Of a DNA stretch of 64,000 nt, positions 55,907-64,000 are shown piece after piece. Position numbers and translations under genes: made by a program. The DNA is from Calothrix parasitica NIES-267 (lineage in GTDB: Bacteria > Cyanobacteriota > Cyanobacteriia > Cyanobacteriales > Nostocaceae). The notes under the pieces were generated by a model. It ran no database searches. It was not told the origin of the DNA and saw nothing but the letters and a program-made list of their open reading frames with translations. Where the stretch lies: positions 7,970,167 to 8,034,166 of the forward strand of contig NZ_AP018227.1 of NCBI RefSeq assembly GCF_002368095.1, written 5' to 3'. How positions within the stretch are numbered: the first letter of the stretch is position 1; every line of letters starts with the position of its first letter.

Positions 55907-56129
55907 TATTTTTTTCTAAAATGCGACGCACGGTGTCAGTTGGTTGAGCGCCCTGTTGTAGTCGCTTGACAATACCTTCAACGTCTAATTTTACTTCTTT
56001 GGTTCTTGGATTATAAAATCCCAATTCTTCCAAGGGACGACCATCACGACGAGCAAGATTGTTAATGGCAATTATGCGGTAACTTGCTTCTCGTTTTTTG
56101 CCAATTCGCTTTAAGCGCAGTTTAATCAT
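55869..56129 (-). CDS. rpsP: 30S ribosomal protein S16
   Basis: 86 aa with the typical S16 opening [40 protein letters not shown] and a C-terminal [11 protein letters not shown]. It starts at ATG 56129 after TTACCTCTTAACC (complement of an RBS-like AAGAGG). Lies between ffh and khpA, the usual cyanobacterial order. Confidence 0.96.
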   Translation of the reverse strand: MIKLRLKRIGKKREASYRIIAINNLARRDGRPLEELGFYNPRTKEVKLDVEGIVKRLQQGAQPTDTVRRILEKNNVFEQVRAATAS

Positions 56130-56479
56130 GGTTAAGAGGTAATTCTCCTACTTTGTATGGTGTTGATTTACAACTAAAAAGTTAGCGAAAAATCTATCTA
56201 ACATTATGAAAGCATTTCACCCAAAAAGTTAATGCTTCCGGCAATGCCGTGAAGATAAAAAATTGCCACAAGTAGCAGATGATAATTTTAGCACTTGCAC
56301 GGCATGAAGTGCTATTGGTTATTCGATTTTGGATTTTGGATTTTGGATTTTGGATTATGTCCTTACGGACACGCTCCGTTAGCGAAACTAGGCGATAGCC
56401 TTAGACCGGATTTTGGATTGTCCAATTTGTTTCTCAGGTAGCTGATAACTGTTCACTGTTAACTGTTCGCTGATAACTG
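56130..56479. repeat. Spacer between rpsP and ffh with repeats
   Basis: 350 bp. CGGCA-type inverted pair GGCAATGCCG (about 56229), GGATTTT units 56325-56355, TGTCCTTACGGACACGCTCCG repeat (56358-56378), and AACTGTT units up to the ffh stop. Confidence 0.6.
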
Positions 56480-57922
56480 TCAAAGGGTACCAAAACCCTT
56501 TTTCTTCTTGGCTTTTTTGGGTTTCTTCTTACCTCCTCCTCGCCATCCCGGTCCAGGAGCGTTTCCGGCAGCCATGGGGTTTCCACCACCGAACATTCCT
56601 CCTCCCCCTGGCATTCCTGGGAAGTTACCTTGGCCCATTTGCTGCATCATGCTCCGCATTTTCTGGAAGTCGCTTACCAGTTTGCTGACATCTTTTTCTT
56701 TGTAACCACATCCACTGGCAATTCTTCTTCTTCTACTCGGAGAACTCGCTAATAAATCTGGGTCTTTTCGTTCTTGTTTGGTCATGGAATTAATCATGAC
56801 TTCGGAACGCTTCAACTGGGTTTGACCTTGCTCTAGCTGGTCGTTGGAAATTTTGTTCATTCCTGGAATCATCTTCATGATGCCTCCCAAGGAACCCATA
56901 TTTTTCAACAAACGCAGTTGTTTAAGAAAATCTGTAAAATCAAACTGCGCTGACAGCATTTTTTCTGTCATTTTTTCGGCATCGGCGATGTCAAATTCTT
57001 CCTGGGCTTTTTCTACCAGGGTTAAGACATCTCCCATTCCCAAAATTCGCGATGCCATTCTATCGGGATAAAACGGCTGTAGGGCTTCGACTTTTTCACC
57101 TACACCAACAAATTTGATTGGTGCGCCGGAAATTCGCCGTACCGAAAGCGCCGCACCACCACGGCTATCACCATCCAACTTGGTAAGAATTGCACCACTG
57201 ATACCAATTTTTTCGTGGAAAGTACGAGTCAAGCTTGCTGCTTCTTGACCGGTCATTGCATCCACTACCAGCAGCGTTTCATCAGGATTAACGGCTGCTT
57301 TGACATTGGCTAATTCCGCCATCATGTCTTCATCAATTTGCAAGCGACCGGCAGTATCAATAATTACTGTGTCAATTCCTTCTGCCTTTGCACGCTCTAC
57401 ACCTTGACGAGCAATTTCAACCGGATTCGCATCGCTCCCCAGTTCAAAAACCGGGACATCAATTTGTTTACCTAAAGTTATTAATTGGTCAATCGCAGCA
57501 GGACGGTAAACGTCGGTTGCTACCATCAAGCAATTTCGCTCTAATTTTCTTAAATGTAATGCTAACTTGGCTGTAGCAGTGGTTTTACCAGTACCTTGCA
57601 AACCAGCCATCAACACAATAGTAGGTGACTCTTCGGCTTGGACAAGAGGGACATTGGTTTCCCCCATTACATTCACCAGTTCATCATGAACAATTTTGAT
57701 AAACTGTTCCCCAGGACGAACCCCATTCAAAACCTCAGCACCTTGTGCTTTGGTTTCAACTTCGCTAATAAATTCTTTAACTACCTGGAGATTAACATCC
57801 GCTTCCAACAAGGAGCGACGTACTTCCCGTAAAGCTTCCTGAATATTGGATTGGGAAATTTTACCTTGTCCCCGGAGCTTTTTCCAGGTAGATTCTAAAC
57901 GGTCGGCTAGTGCATCAAACAT
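56480..57922 (-). CDS. ffh: Signal recognition particle protein Ffh
   Basis: 480 aa. N domain, G domain with GLQGTGKTTATAKL, TDVYRPAA, IDTAGRLQ, TKLDGDSRGG and the RNA/peptide-binding M domain, Met-rich (MINSMTKQER, FQKMRSMMQQMGQGNFPGMPGGGGMFGGG). The Gly/Lys tail is longer and more basic than in E. coli Ffh. It delivers nascent membrane proteins to FtsY; cyanobacteria also use the SRP for thylakoid proteins. Confidence 0.97.
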   Translation of the reverse strand: MFDALADRLESTWKKLRGQGKISQSNIQEALREVRRSLLEADVNLQVVKEFISEVETKAQGAEVLNGVRPGEQFIKIVHDELVNVMGETNVPLVQAEESPTIVLMAGLQGTGKTTATAKLALHLRKLERNCLMVATDVYRPAAIDQLITLGKQIDVPVFELGSDANPVEIARQGVERAKAEGIDTVIIDTAGRLQIDEDMMAELANVKAAVNPDETLLVVDAMTGQEAASLTRTFHEKIGISGAILTKLDGDSRGGAALSVRRISGAPIKFVGVGEKVEALQPFYPDRMASRILGMGDVLTLVEKAQEEFDIADAEKMTEKMLSAQFDFTDFLKQLRLLKNMGSLGGIMKMIPGMNKISNDQLEQGQTQLKRSEVMINSMTKQERKDPDLLASSPSRRRRIASGCGYKEKDVSKLVSDFQKMRSMMQQMGQGNFPGMPGGGGMFGGGNPMAAGNAPGPGWRGGGKKKPKKAKKKKGFGTL

Positions 57923-58676
57923 AATTAAATTTCTATCAGTCAGCTAGCAAAGTATTAAAGTGCTATATAGATTAGCTTAATAGTTTTCAATTGATAAAAG
58001 CTAGCAGTACTCAGTGATTACAATTTCTATGCTGAAGGAATTAGGGACTAATTGCTATTCGACTACGTAAATTGTGAGGGGTGGGAATAGGAAGTAGAGG
58101 GGGAAGCAGGGGAAGAGGAGGAAGAAAAGAATTTTATTTTCTACGGACGTAATGTAGAGACGTTATAAATAACGTCTCCCGACATTTCCAAAGAAAACGC
58201 GACCATAGCCGAATTTATCAAACAGACCACTAGTGGTTTGTCCCGTTAGTTATGAAGGTAAATCATTGTTTCTACATGAAGGCTGAAACCCTAATTATTT
58301 GGCGCTAAAGCGCAACTACAAACCCATCAGAATTATTGAAATGCACCACTCACTAGTAGTCCTTTTCATTCCAACGGTTTGTAGAGACGTAGCAGTGCTA
58401 GCTCTCCTGACAGTTGCGGGAAAAACGAACTCATCAAAATTAATGGGACAAACCATAACGTCTAATTACTTTTATATAAATAAAGCTGTTAAAAGGTGCC
58501 ATGACTAAATTCTGTTTGCTATGATGGCGAGAAAATAAATAACCATTTATATTTAGTGTCATCTATCGTAGGGAAGTGTTTTATTAAAAATAAAGTTAAT
58601 TAATAATACAGATGTATTGATTCTGAAATATTTAAGACAAGCCCGCTAAAAACGAAGTTAAAAAATATTTGAGACA
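57923..58676. repeat. 754-bp gene-free region with two palindromic repeats
   Basis: Two GTAGAGACG-family copies, about 58150-58190 (GTAGAGACGTTATAAATAACGTCTC, perfect palindrome) and 58378-58412 (GTAGAGACGTAGCAGTGCTAGCTCTC). A GGCGCTAAAGCGCAACTACAA motif is at about 58297-58317, related to those at 7363 and 8166. AT-rich after 58460. No coding frame. Confidence 0.65.
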
Positions 58677-59561
58677 GTGAATAAAATTAGTGAATCGAAT
58701 CAAGCGAACAACGAGCAGCAAAGCATCCGAGAAAAAATAATTAATCAAGTGGCTAAAGGTGAAAATCCCAGCAGTTTAAATTTAATTTTTACTGACTTAA
58801 AAGAAGCAAAATTAATTGGTGTTAATCTCAACAATATGTATTTAAGCGGTGTTGAGTTAAATAATGCCAATTTAACAGGTGCCCAATTAATAGAAGTTGA
58901 TTTAAGTGAAGCTGATTTGAGCGAATCCAAATTAATCGATGCTCAATTAATGGGTGCTAATCTTAACAGCATAAAGCTAATCGGAGCTAATCTTAATAAC
59001 GCTAATTTGCAAGATTGTAATCTTAGTACAGCCAAACTAAATAATGCTTGCTTAATAGGTGCCCAATTAATTGGTGCAAATTTAAGCGGTGCCCAATTAC
59101 TGAATGCTAATTTGAATAATACTGTACTAAAGAAAATTTATTTATGGAATGCAAATCTGAACAATGCTCAGCTAGTTAATGCTAATTTAACAGGTGCGTA
59201 CATGAATAATGTTAAGCTCAATAGCGCTAACTTAGCCCGTGCAATTCTTCAAGATGTTCAACTTGCTGAAGCTAAGTTAAAGAATACCAATTTAGAATGG
59301 GTTAATCTAAACGGTGCCCAATTAGAAAACGCTAATTTGAGAAATGCTAACTTAAGTGGAGCTTGTTTAGAAAAAGCTAACTTATCAAATGCAAACCTTG
59401 AAGAAGCTATTCTAAATAATACAGATTTGAGAACAGCAAATTTAACTAACACCAACTTTATCAATGCTAGCCTTAAAAATGCTCGCTTCGGCTCGAATAT
59501 AGGTATTAGTGAAGAAGTCAAATTTTATCTCAAGCGACAGGGAGCAATTTTTGAAGATTGA
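58677..59561 (+). CDS. Pentapeptide-repeat protein
   Basis: 294 aa from GTG 58677. After about 35 residues of polar leader the protein is almost wholly A(D/N)LxN/G pentapeptide repeats (LNNANLTGAQ, NLSGAQLLNANLNNT, NLRNANLSGACLEKANLS), which make a right-handed four-sided beta helix, to about residue 275. Some such proteins mimic DNA (MfpA/Qnr) while most have unknown roles. No membrane segment. It is followed by a small conserved gene on the other strand. Confidence 0.9.
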   Translation: MNKISESNQANNEQQSIREKIINQVAKGENPSSLNLIFTDLKEAKLIGVNLNNMYLSGVELNNANLTGAQLIEVDLSEADLSESKLIDAQLMGANLNSIKLIGANLNNANLQDCNLSTAKLNNACLIGAQLIGANLSGAQLLNANLNNTVLKKIYLWNANLNNAQLVNANLTGAYMNNVKLNSANLARAILQDVQLAEAKLKNTNLEWVNLNGAQLENANLRNANLSGACLEKANLSNANLEEAILNNTDLRTANLTNTNFINASLKNARFGSNIGISEEVKFYLKRQGAIFED

Positions 59562-59575
59562 GAATCAACAAATAA

Positions 59576-59755
59576 TCAAGAAACTAAAGTAATTAAGTTA
59601 GAAAAAGCTTCAGTAGCATCTGCTATGGCTTTACTTTGAAAAACAAATTCACTATAGTCAGCCAAATTATCTAAACCAACTACATTTAACATCACTTCAG
59701 CAGTCACCCATGCAGAAGTTTCCATAAATAGTTTACGCCATCTTACTTTCTTCAT
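59576..59755 (-). CDS. Small hypothetical protein, 59 aa
   Basis: ATG 59755 is preferred over the longer start at 59803 because AAAGGAGGAAACGGAG lies directly upstream, a strong ribosome-binding site. The peptide begins MKKVRWRKLFMETSAW, has a hydrophobic middle (VTAEVMLNVVGLDNLADYS) and an acidic end (VFQSKAIADATEAFSNLI). It may be a conserved Nostocales small protein, but I cannot name it. It converges with the pentapeptide gene, 14 bp away. Confidence 0.6.
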   Translation of the reverse strand: MKKVRWRKLFMETSAWVTAEVMLNVVGLDNLADYSEFVFQSKAIADATEAFSNLITLVS

Positions 59756-60040
59756 CTCCGTTTCCTCCTTTAGAATATTGTTTGTCAAACGATTGATTAT
59801 CAAAATATTATTCTCTGTTAAGAAATGTAAATCATTTTGATGATTGATTTCAATATGTTGATTGAGGAAATGAGGTAGTGATTTTACTTCACTAGGAGAT
59901 GGAAATTACGAATTGACCTTTGAGGCATATCGCATGAAGATTTAGCATTTGAACTCAATAGACGAAGCGCACGCTTTCCGCTTTCAATCTACGAACTGGC
60001 AAATGCTTAAAATCCACTTATCGTTTAAGCCTGAAAAATA
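59756..60040. other. Intergenic, nothing recognised
   Basis: 285 bp, AT-rich, holding the RBS of the small gene at its left end; a GAAGCGCACGCTTTCCGC repeat-like motif near 59964. No gene. Confidence 0.4.
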
Positions 60041-62215
60041 TTAAGGTAGACCAAAAAACTGTTTAACAACAGGTATGAGATTGCCACAGGTTTTCACAAG
60101 TTCTGCTGTCGAAGGTAAATCTACAATCAATCCTTTGAGAAATGTCAACGCTTTTTTAGCAGTTTTCTGCATACCTTCCTCTTCTGGCTTTTGCCCAGCT
60201 TCGGCAATTTTTTTCACCTGTTCCAAAGCTTCGACTTTATCATCTTCACTTAGATTAGTATCAGTTTCAATAGCAGTTTGTAAATTACTCAGAATTTCTT
60301 TGATTCCAGGTTCTTCTGTTTCATCAGAGTCAGGTAACTGATTAATCGTATTGGTAACATTACCGCTAATCGCACCGATTGCAACTCCAGTCATAGATAA
60401 ATTTTCGCCTGCTGCGGCAATACCACTGATGTTTCCTTGAGTTCCACTTATATTTACACTTCCTTTACTAATATTTTCTTCACGTTTGGACATGATAAAA
60501 TCTCCGTTTGATTGATAAGTTTGTGCGTAAAATTTTGGTTGCTGTATCGCATCTGATAGCAATTTTTCTAAACTGTGAATTCTTTCTTCTTTTTCTGCTA
60601 TCCCTACCAGCATTCCTTGTAAGTCTTTATAAGATAAAGATTGAATTTCCGTATATTTTTGAAAATATTCTTTGTATAGTTCGGAGGAATTGGCATTATT
60701 TGAAACTATTGCTTGCAGTCTAATTTTTTCATGCCCTCTGCCCTCTAATGCTACCAGTTCTAAATTGGCTGCTGGATGACTTTCTGCTAACTGAGTGATG
60801 GCGATCGCCGCAGCAGTTGGATCGATTCCTTCATAGTGAAGTAAGTCAAGAGTTTTAAATTTACGCGGATCTACATTTTGACTTTTATACAGGTCGAGAG
60901 TTTGAATAATGGGAGCAATAAAATTAGCAAAGTCTCCTTGTCTAAAGACTTCCTGCCGATTATCTGGTTTCCGCCAAGGTTCGGGGTTATCCAGTGTAGG
61001 TAGTCGCATATACACATAATCGCACTGAATTTCATCTAGTTGAGTATCGCTGGAAATACCCCAATTTTCAATATATGCTCCAGTTAAGCAAGCTGCTGAA
61101 AGGTTAGTTTGATATAGCTGAGTTTCAGCTAGTTTTGCACCAAATAAATTAGCATTTTGTAAATTAGCTTCACTTAAATCTGTACCTATTAAACTAGCAT
61201 CTTGTAGATTGGCATTTTCCAGATTCAGGTATCTTAAATTAAGATGATCAAATTCTTGTTCTCTACCATCTTTAGTAATTGCTAATTCTCGTACATTTGC
61301 TTGTTCTAAATATGTACCTTCAACGCGAGCCTGTTCTAAACTTTCGGCTTCAAACCAACAGGTACGGTTAAGGTTTGCTTCTCTAAAATCTACACTTGTA
61401 AGAGTTGCTTGGCTAAAGTCAGCATCTGTTAAATTAGCACCACGGAAACTTGTGCCACCGTAGGCAATAATCCCGACTGTCAAAGAACGAATTAGTTGAT
61501 ATTTTTTTTTGCCATTTATCGCTTGCCAGCCAATATAAATACCGGATGTAATTGTTAATAAACCAATCAACCCTGCTTGCAAGTAAACGAATTCATTTGA
61601 CCTTACTCCTAGTAAAACACCAAATACAATACCAATAGAGCCTATCAATCCAGTGAAAGTTTTAGCGCTAGGGATGGCGATGACTTTCGCTAAAGCCACA
61701 GCTACAGACACATTAATAATACTAGCTATTATTCCAGCTAAAGCTAAAACGAAAAATTTTGTGCTAATGGCAAGATTGGTTCCAGCTTCATTGCTTGGGA
61801 AAAATGCAATAGCAGCAATTAAGCAAGCTGCTGTTATCTCAGCAAGCGTTACTAACGTTATTCCTAAGCCACGCCAAAAAATAACAATTAAAAATATTCC
61901 TATAGTTATTAGAGATATATTACCTAATAGGAAAGAACCCTTAACAATATTATTTAATAAATCACCTATGAGCGCACCAGAATAGCCTGCAATTAATCCT
62001 GCTAATAATGACATCAGCAGTGACAATATAATCAAACCGATTGTCCAAGAAATTGACAAACCTGCTTTGGCATTGCAGAAGTTAGCACTAATTAAAATAG
62101 CATTACTAAAATCTACTCCTCGGATATCATTATTGCTAAAGTCTCTTCCTGTCAGATTTTTTCCTCGGAAGTCTTTACGTTGTAAACTAGGATGCTGAGG
62201 TTGATGTGCCATCAC
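60041..62215 (-). CDS. Pentapeptide-repeat membrane protein with glycine/serine/asparagine-rich segment
   Basis: 724 aa, cleanly modular. Residues 10-48: first pentapeptide block (RGKNLTGRDFSNNDIRGVDF). 52-252: seven or so membrane spans. 255-300 and 325-395: second pentapeptide block, broken by an 18-residue charged insert, ending YIENWGISSDTQLD, a motif often following such blocks in cyanobacteria. 405-560: soluble helical region with an EFFECTOR-like arrangement (LDLLHYEGIDPTAAAIAITQL). 575-628: low-complexity Gly/Ser/Asn/Ile tract (KGSVNISGTQGNISG, SMTGVAIGAISGNVTN). 640-724: acidic helical C terminus with a short hydrophobic end. It overlaps the HEAT gene by 4 bp (ATGA), so both are co-translated. 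Function unknown; a membrane-bound signalling or defence effector is possible. Confidence 0.85.
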   Translation of the reverse strand: MMAHQPQHPSLQRKDFRGKNLTGRDFSNNDIRGVDFSNAILISANFCNAKAGLSISWTIGLIILSLLMSLLAGLIAGYSGALIGDLLNNIVKGSFLLGNISLITIGIFLIVIFWRGLGITLVTLAEITAACLIAAIAFFPSNEAGTNLAISTKFFVLALAGIIASIINVSVAVALAKVIAIPSAKTFTGLIGSIGIVFGVLLGVRSNEFVYLQAGLIGLLTITSGIYIGWQAINGKKKYQLIRSLTVGIIAYGGTSFRGANLTDADFSQATLTSVDFREANLNRTCWFEAESLEQARVEGTYLEQANVRELAITKDGREQEFDHLNLRYLNLENANLQDASLIGTDLSEANLQNANLFGAKLAETQLYQTNLSAACLTGAYIENWGISSDTQLDEIQCDYVYMRLPTLDNPEPWRKPDNRQEVFRQGDFANFIAPIIQTLDLYKSQNVDPRKFKTLDLLHYEGIDPTAAAIAITQLAESHPAANLELVALEGRGHEKIRLQAIVSNNANSSELYKEYFQKYTEIQSLSYKDLQGMLVGIAEKEERIHSLEKLLSDAIQQPKFYAQTYQSNGDFIMSKREENISKGSVNISGTQGNISGIAAAGENLSMTGVAIGAISGNVTNTINQLPDSDETEEPGIKEILSNLQTAIETDTNLSEDDKVEALEQVKKIAEAGQKPEEEGMQKTAKKALTFLKGLIVDLPSTAELVKTCGNLIPVVKQFFGLP

Positions 62216-62982
62216 TCTTCATCCTGAGAATTAGAGCAATTTTTACAGGGCTTTTCTGTATCTGAGAAATTCTCCCTCTGCATTAGTTGAGGTGAATTTT
62301 CTGGTTTTTGAGAGGGGTTGAATGGGGTACTTTCTGAAGAATTTGTGTTAGCGCATTTCCAAGCTAATAAATTATTGATTACAGGTATACTGCACATTAC
62401 AGGAGGATTATTACGTAAATAAGCTAATGTATTTTCTCTGACACTACCAACAAAATCGTAAACACGTTTACGTTTAGTACAATCTGTAACAATTCGTTCC
62501 AAAGCATCAGCAGCACTTCTACGAACATAACTATTTTCATCTTTAAGAGCAGTAGTTAAAACTGCAACTGCATCTTTACCTATTTTTCCTAAATAATAGG
62601 CAGTAACAACACGAACATCTTTACTATTATCCTTTAATGATTTAGTTAAATAAGGTAGTGCTGCTGCATTTGCATCAATTTCACCAATTGCAGCAATACT
62701 GATAATACGAAGGTTTTCATCCTTACTCTCTAAAGCTTGGACAAGATAAGGAATAGCTCTGGAGTTACAAGCTACAAGCTTATTGAAAGCAGAAGACGAA
62801 CCATTATTTGCTTGTCGAATATACAGTTCAATTTTTATTCCTATACATCGAGAAATCTTTACTGAGTCAGGCTGAGCTTGAGCTAAAGTTGTAGTGTTGG
62901 TTAACACATATAAGTTCACAGCCCCAAGCATAGCTAGAACTGTAAGTATAATGGCTTTAAATTCGATACCTTTGTAAAGCAT
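62212..62982 (-). CDS. Secreted/anchored HEAT-repeat protein
   Basis: 256 aa. N-terminal hydrophobic segment (about 10-32, IILTVLAMLGAVNLYVL) with signal-like end near AQAQP. Then three to four HEAT/PBS-lyase repeats (AIPYLVQALESKDENLRIISIAAIGEID, a DVRVVTAYYLGKIGKDAVAVL repeat, YVRRSAADALERI). The last 90 residues are a Cys-bearing tail (VMCSIPVINNLLAWKCAN, CKNCSN). Upstream member of a two-gene operon; its stop overlaps the next start by 4 bp. It is a paralogue of the gene at 63166. Confidence 0.87.
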   Translation of the reverse strand: MLYKGIEFKAIILTVLAMLGAVNLYVLTNTTTLAQAQPDSVKISRCIGIKIELYIRQANNGSSSAFNKLVACNSRAIPYLVQALESKDENLRIISIAAIGEIDANAAALPYLTKSLKDNSKDVRVVTAYYLGKIGKDAVAVLTTALKDENSYVRRSAADALERIVTDCTKRKRVYDFVGSVRENTLAYLRNNPPVMCSIPVINNLLAWKCANTNSSESTPFNPSQKPENSPQLMQRENFSDTEKPCKNCSNSQDEE

Positions 62983-63165
62983 CTGTCAACCTGTGCAAAA
63001 TACGTAATAGTGCTGTCGCCGTATTTACTATTGTAATTTTTAGTACGTTAAAATAAATACACTACTTTGTTAAAACAAGATGAATAGTAGTTTTTACGCA
63101 AACGCGATAAAGTTTTTTGTAGTACAAGATAACTGCTCTTGCAGAGAGTCTAATGATGTACTTTC
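62983..63165. other. Spacer between HEAT paralogues
   Basis: 183 bp, no repeat array. It contains the 3' end region of the upstream HEAT gene and the promoter or leader of the HEAT/pentapeptide operon. No distinct boxes identified. Confidence 0.4.
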
Positions 63166-64000
63166 CTAAAAATTTGCCTTAGAGCATTTCCAAGCTAATA
63201 AATTTTTTATTACGGGTATACGGCACATTACAGGAGGTTTATTACGTAAATGGTCTGATGTACCATCTCTGAAACGACCGCTTGGTATAGGAGGAATATA
63301 AGAGTGAATGCACCAATGACTAACATTGTCATATATATAATCAGCTATACGTTTATTATTTTTAATAACAGTGTTAGCTTCCTCTGAGTCTATTTTTCGT
63401 AGTAATTTAATAGTATGATAACGAGAACATATATTCTCATTTTTATCTAAGAAAATTTTGCTAAGTTGACCTACTTCATCCTTTTCCTTTATACCAATTT
63501 GTCCTAAAGCACCAGCAGCACCTCTAATAACATTAAAGTTCTCATCTTTAAGAGCAGTAATTAAAGCTGGAACTGCATCTTTACCAATTTTTATTAAAGC
63601 ATCAGCAGCACTCCAGCGAACAAAAATATCTCCATCTTTAAGAGCAGTAATTAAAGCTGGAACTGCATCTTTACCAATTTTTCCTAAAGCATCAACAGCA
63701 CTGCTATGAACATAAAAGTTCTCATCTTTAAGGGCAGTAATTAAAGCTGGAATTGCATCTTTACCAATTTTTCCTAAAGCATCAACAGCAATAATACGAG
63801 CTTCCTTGCTGTTATCCTTTAATGATTTAGTTAAATAAGGTAGTGCTGCTGCATTTGAATCAACTTCACCTAGCGCAGCAGTACTGATAATACGAATGTT
63901 TTCATCCTTACTCTCTAAAGCTTGAGCAAGATAAGGAATAGCCTTGGAGTTACAAGCTACAAGCTTATTAAAAGCAGAAGAATAACCATATTTTGCTAGT
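63166..64000 (-). CDS. HEAT-repeat protein, tandem paralogue (5' end beyond window)
   Basis: Reading on the minus strand from the right edge to TAG at 63166-63168 gives about 278 residues with no start. At least six HEAT repeats (AIPYLAQALESKDENIRII, ALPYLTKSLKDNSKEARII, and three nearly identical KIGKDAVPALITALKD units), then a tail ending LRNKPPVMCRIPVIKNLLAWKCSKANF. It matches the gene at 62212 along almost its whole length, so it arose by tandem duplication; three 90-bp repeats at 63541, 63631 and 63721 are recent expansions. The upstream part and any signal peptide are outside the window. Confidence 0.87.
   Translation of the reverse strand, partial: LAKYGYSSAFNKLVACNSKAIPYLAQALESKDENIRIISTAALGEVDSNAAALPYLTKSLKDNSKEARIIAVDALGKIGKDAIPALITALKDENFYVHSSAVDALGKIGKDAVPALITALKDGDIFVRWSAADALIKIGKDAVPALITALKDENFNVIRGAAGALGQIGIKEKDEVGQLSKIFLDKNENICSRYHTIKLLRKIDSEEANTVIKNNKRIADYIYDNVSHWCIHSYIPPIPSGRFRDGTSDHLRNKPPVMCRIPVIKNLLAWKCSKANF

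Overview
This 64 kb window comes from a filamentous, probably heterocyst-forming cyanobacterium (Nostocales; Rivularia/Calothrix-like is a guess). The sequence shows an aa3-type oxidase cluster with heme A synthesis genes, a KaiB-like clock kinase (SasA), an NblB-like phycobilisome-degradation protein, a CrtD-like carotenoid desaturase, an ABA4-like protein, many HIP1 octamers (GCGATCGC, for example near 2876, 10375, 16870, 22158, 27238, 29291, 39509, 52130 and 60800), and many heptanucleotide STRR arrays between genes, a hallmark of this group. No rRNA, tRNA, CRISPR array or intact insertion sequence was seen.

Layout. 1-4.6 kb: a truncated CheB-CheR-PAS-histidine kinase fusion and an Fe-S/metallo-beta-lactamase protein, both on the minus strand. 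4.6-8.3 kb: an accessory stretch with a broken gene, an AbiEii-type nucleotidyltransferase with an unrecognised duplicated-domain partner, and a nest of miniature mobile elements. 8.3-14.6 kb: respiratory block, ctaB and ctaA (minus) divergent from coxB-coxA-coxC (plus). 15-18 kb: a small unknown protein, a GIY-YIG-like protein, a Nudix hydrolase and SasA. 18-19.7 kb is almost gene-free. 19.7-25.8 kb: two paralogous Ser/Thr kinases flank a double-FHA ABC exporter. 26-30.7 kb: signal peptidase I, a helix-hairpin-helix protein, a Uma2 protein, a tiny Cys-rich protein and MnmE. 31-38 kb: SLH lipoprotein, PEP-CTERM GDSL hydrolase, M42 peptidase, CBS protein, NblB-like HEAT protein, Hsp33. 38-43 kb: a 691-aa membrane repeat protein, a TPR gene broken by an amber codon, and CrtD. 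43-54 kb: scattered housekeeping and envelope genes (M16 peptidase, HxlR regulator, ROK kinase, ABA4-like, HAD, Met-rich outer-membrane protein, L,D-transpeptidase, KDPG aldolase, exported WD40 protein). 54-58 kb: conserved ffh-rpsP-khpA-phoH block (minus). 58.6-64 kb: pentapeptide- and HEAT-repeat genes, including an overlapping HEAT/pentapeptide-membrane gene pair and a second, tandem HEAT paralogue cut by the window edge.

How genes work together. CtaB and CtaA make the heme A that the CoxA subunit binds. The two kinases and the FHA-ABC exporter could form a phosphorylation-controlled export module. Ffh, S16, KhpA and PhoH belong to translation, secretion and RNA handling. The HEAT plus pentapeptide/membrane/G-S-N-rich gene pair and the AbiEii pair are the best candidates for little-described systems. 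The clearest sequence-only discovery is a 228-bp MITE at 7569-7796 with 11-bp target duplications inside a copy of another repeat, whose uninterrupted form occurs at 50875-51018.
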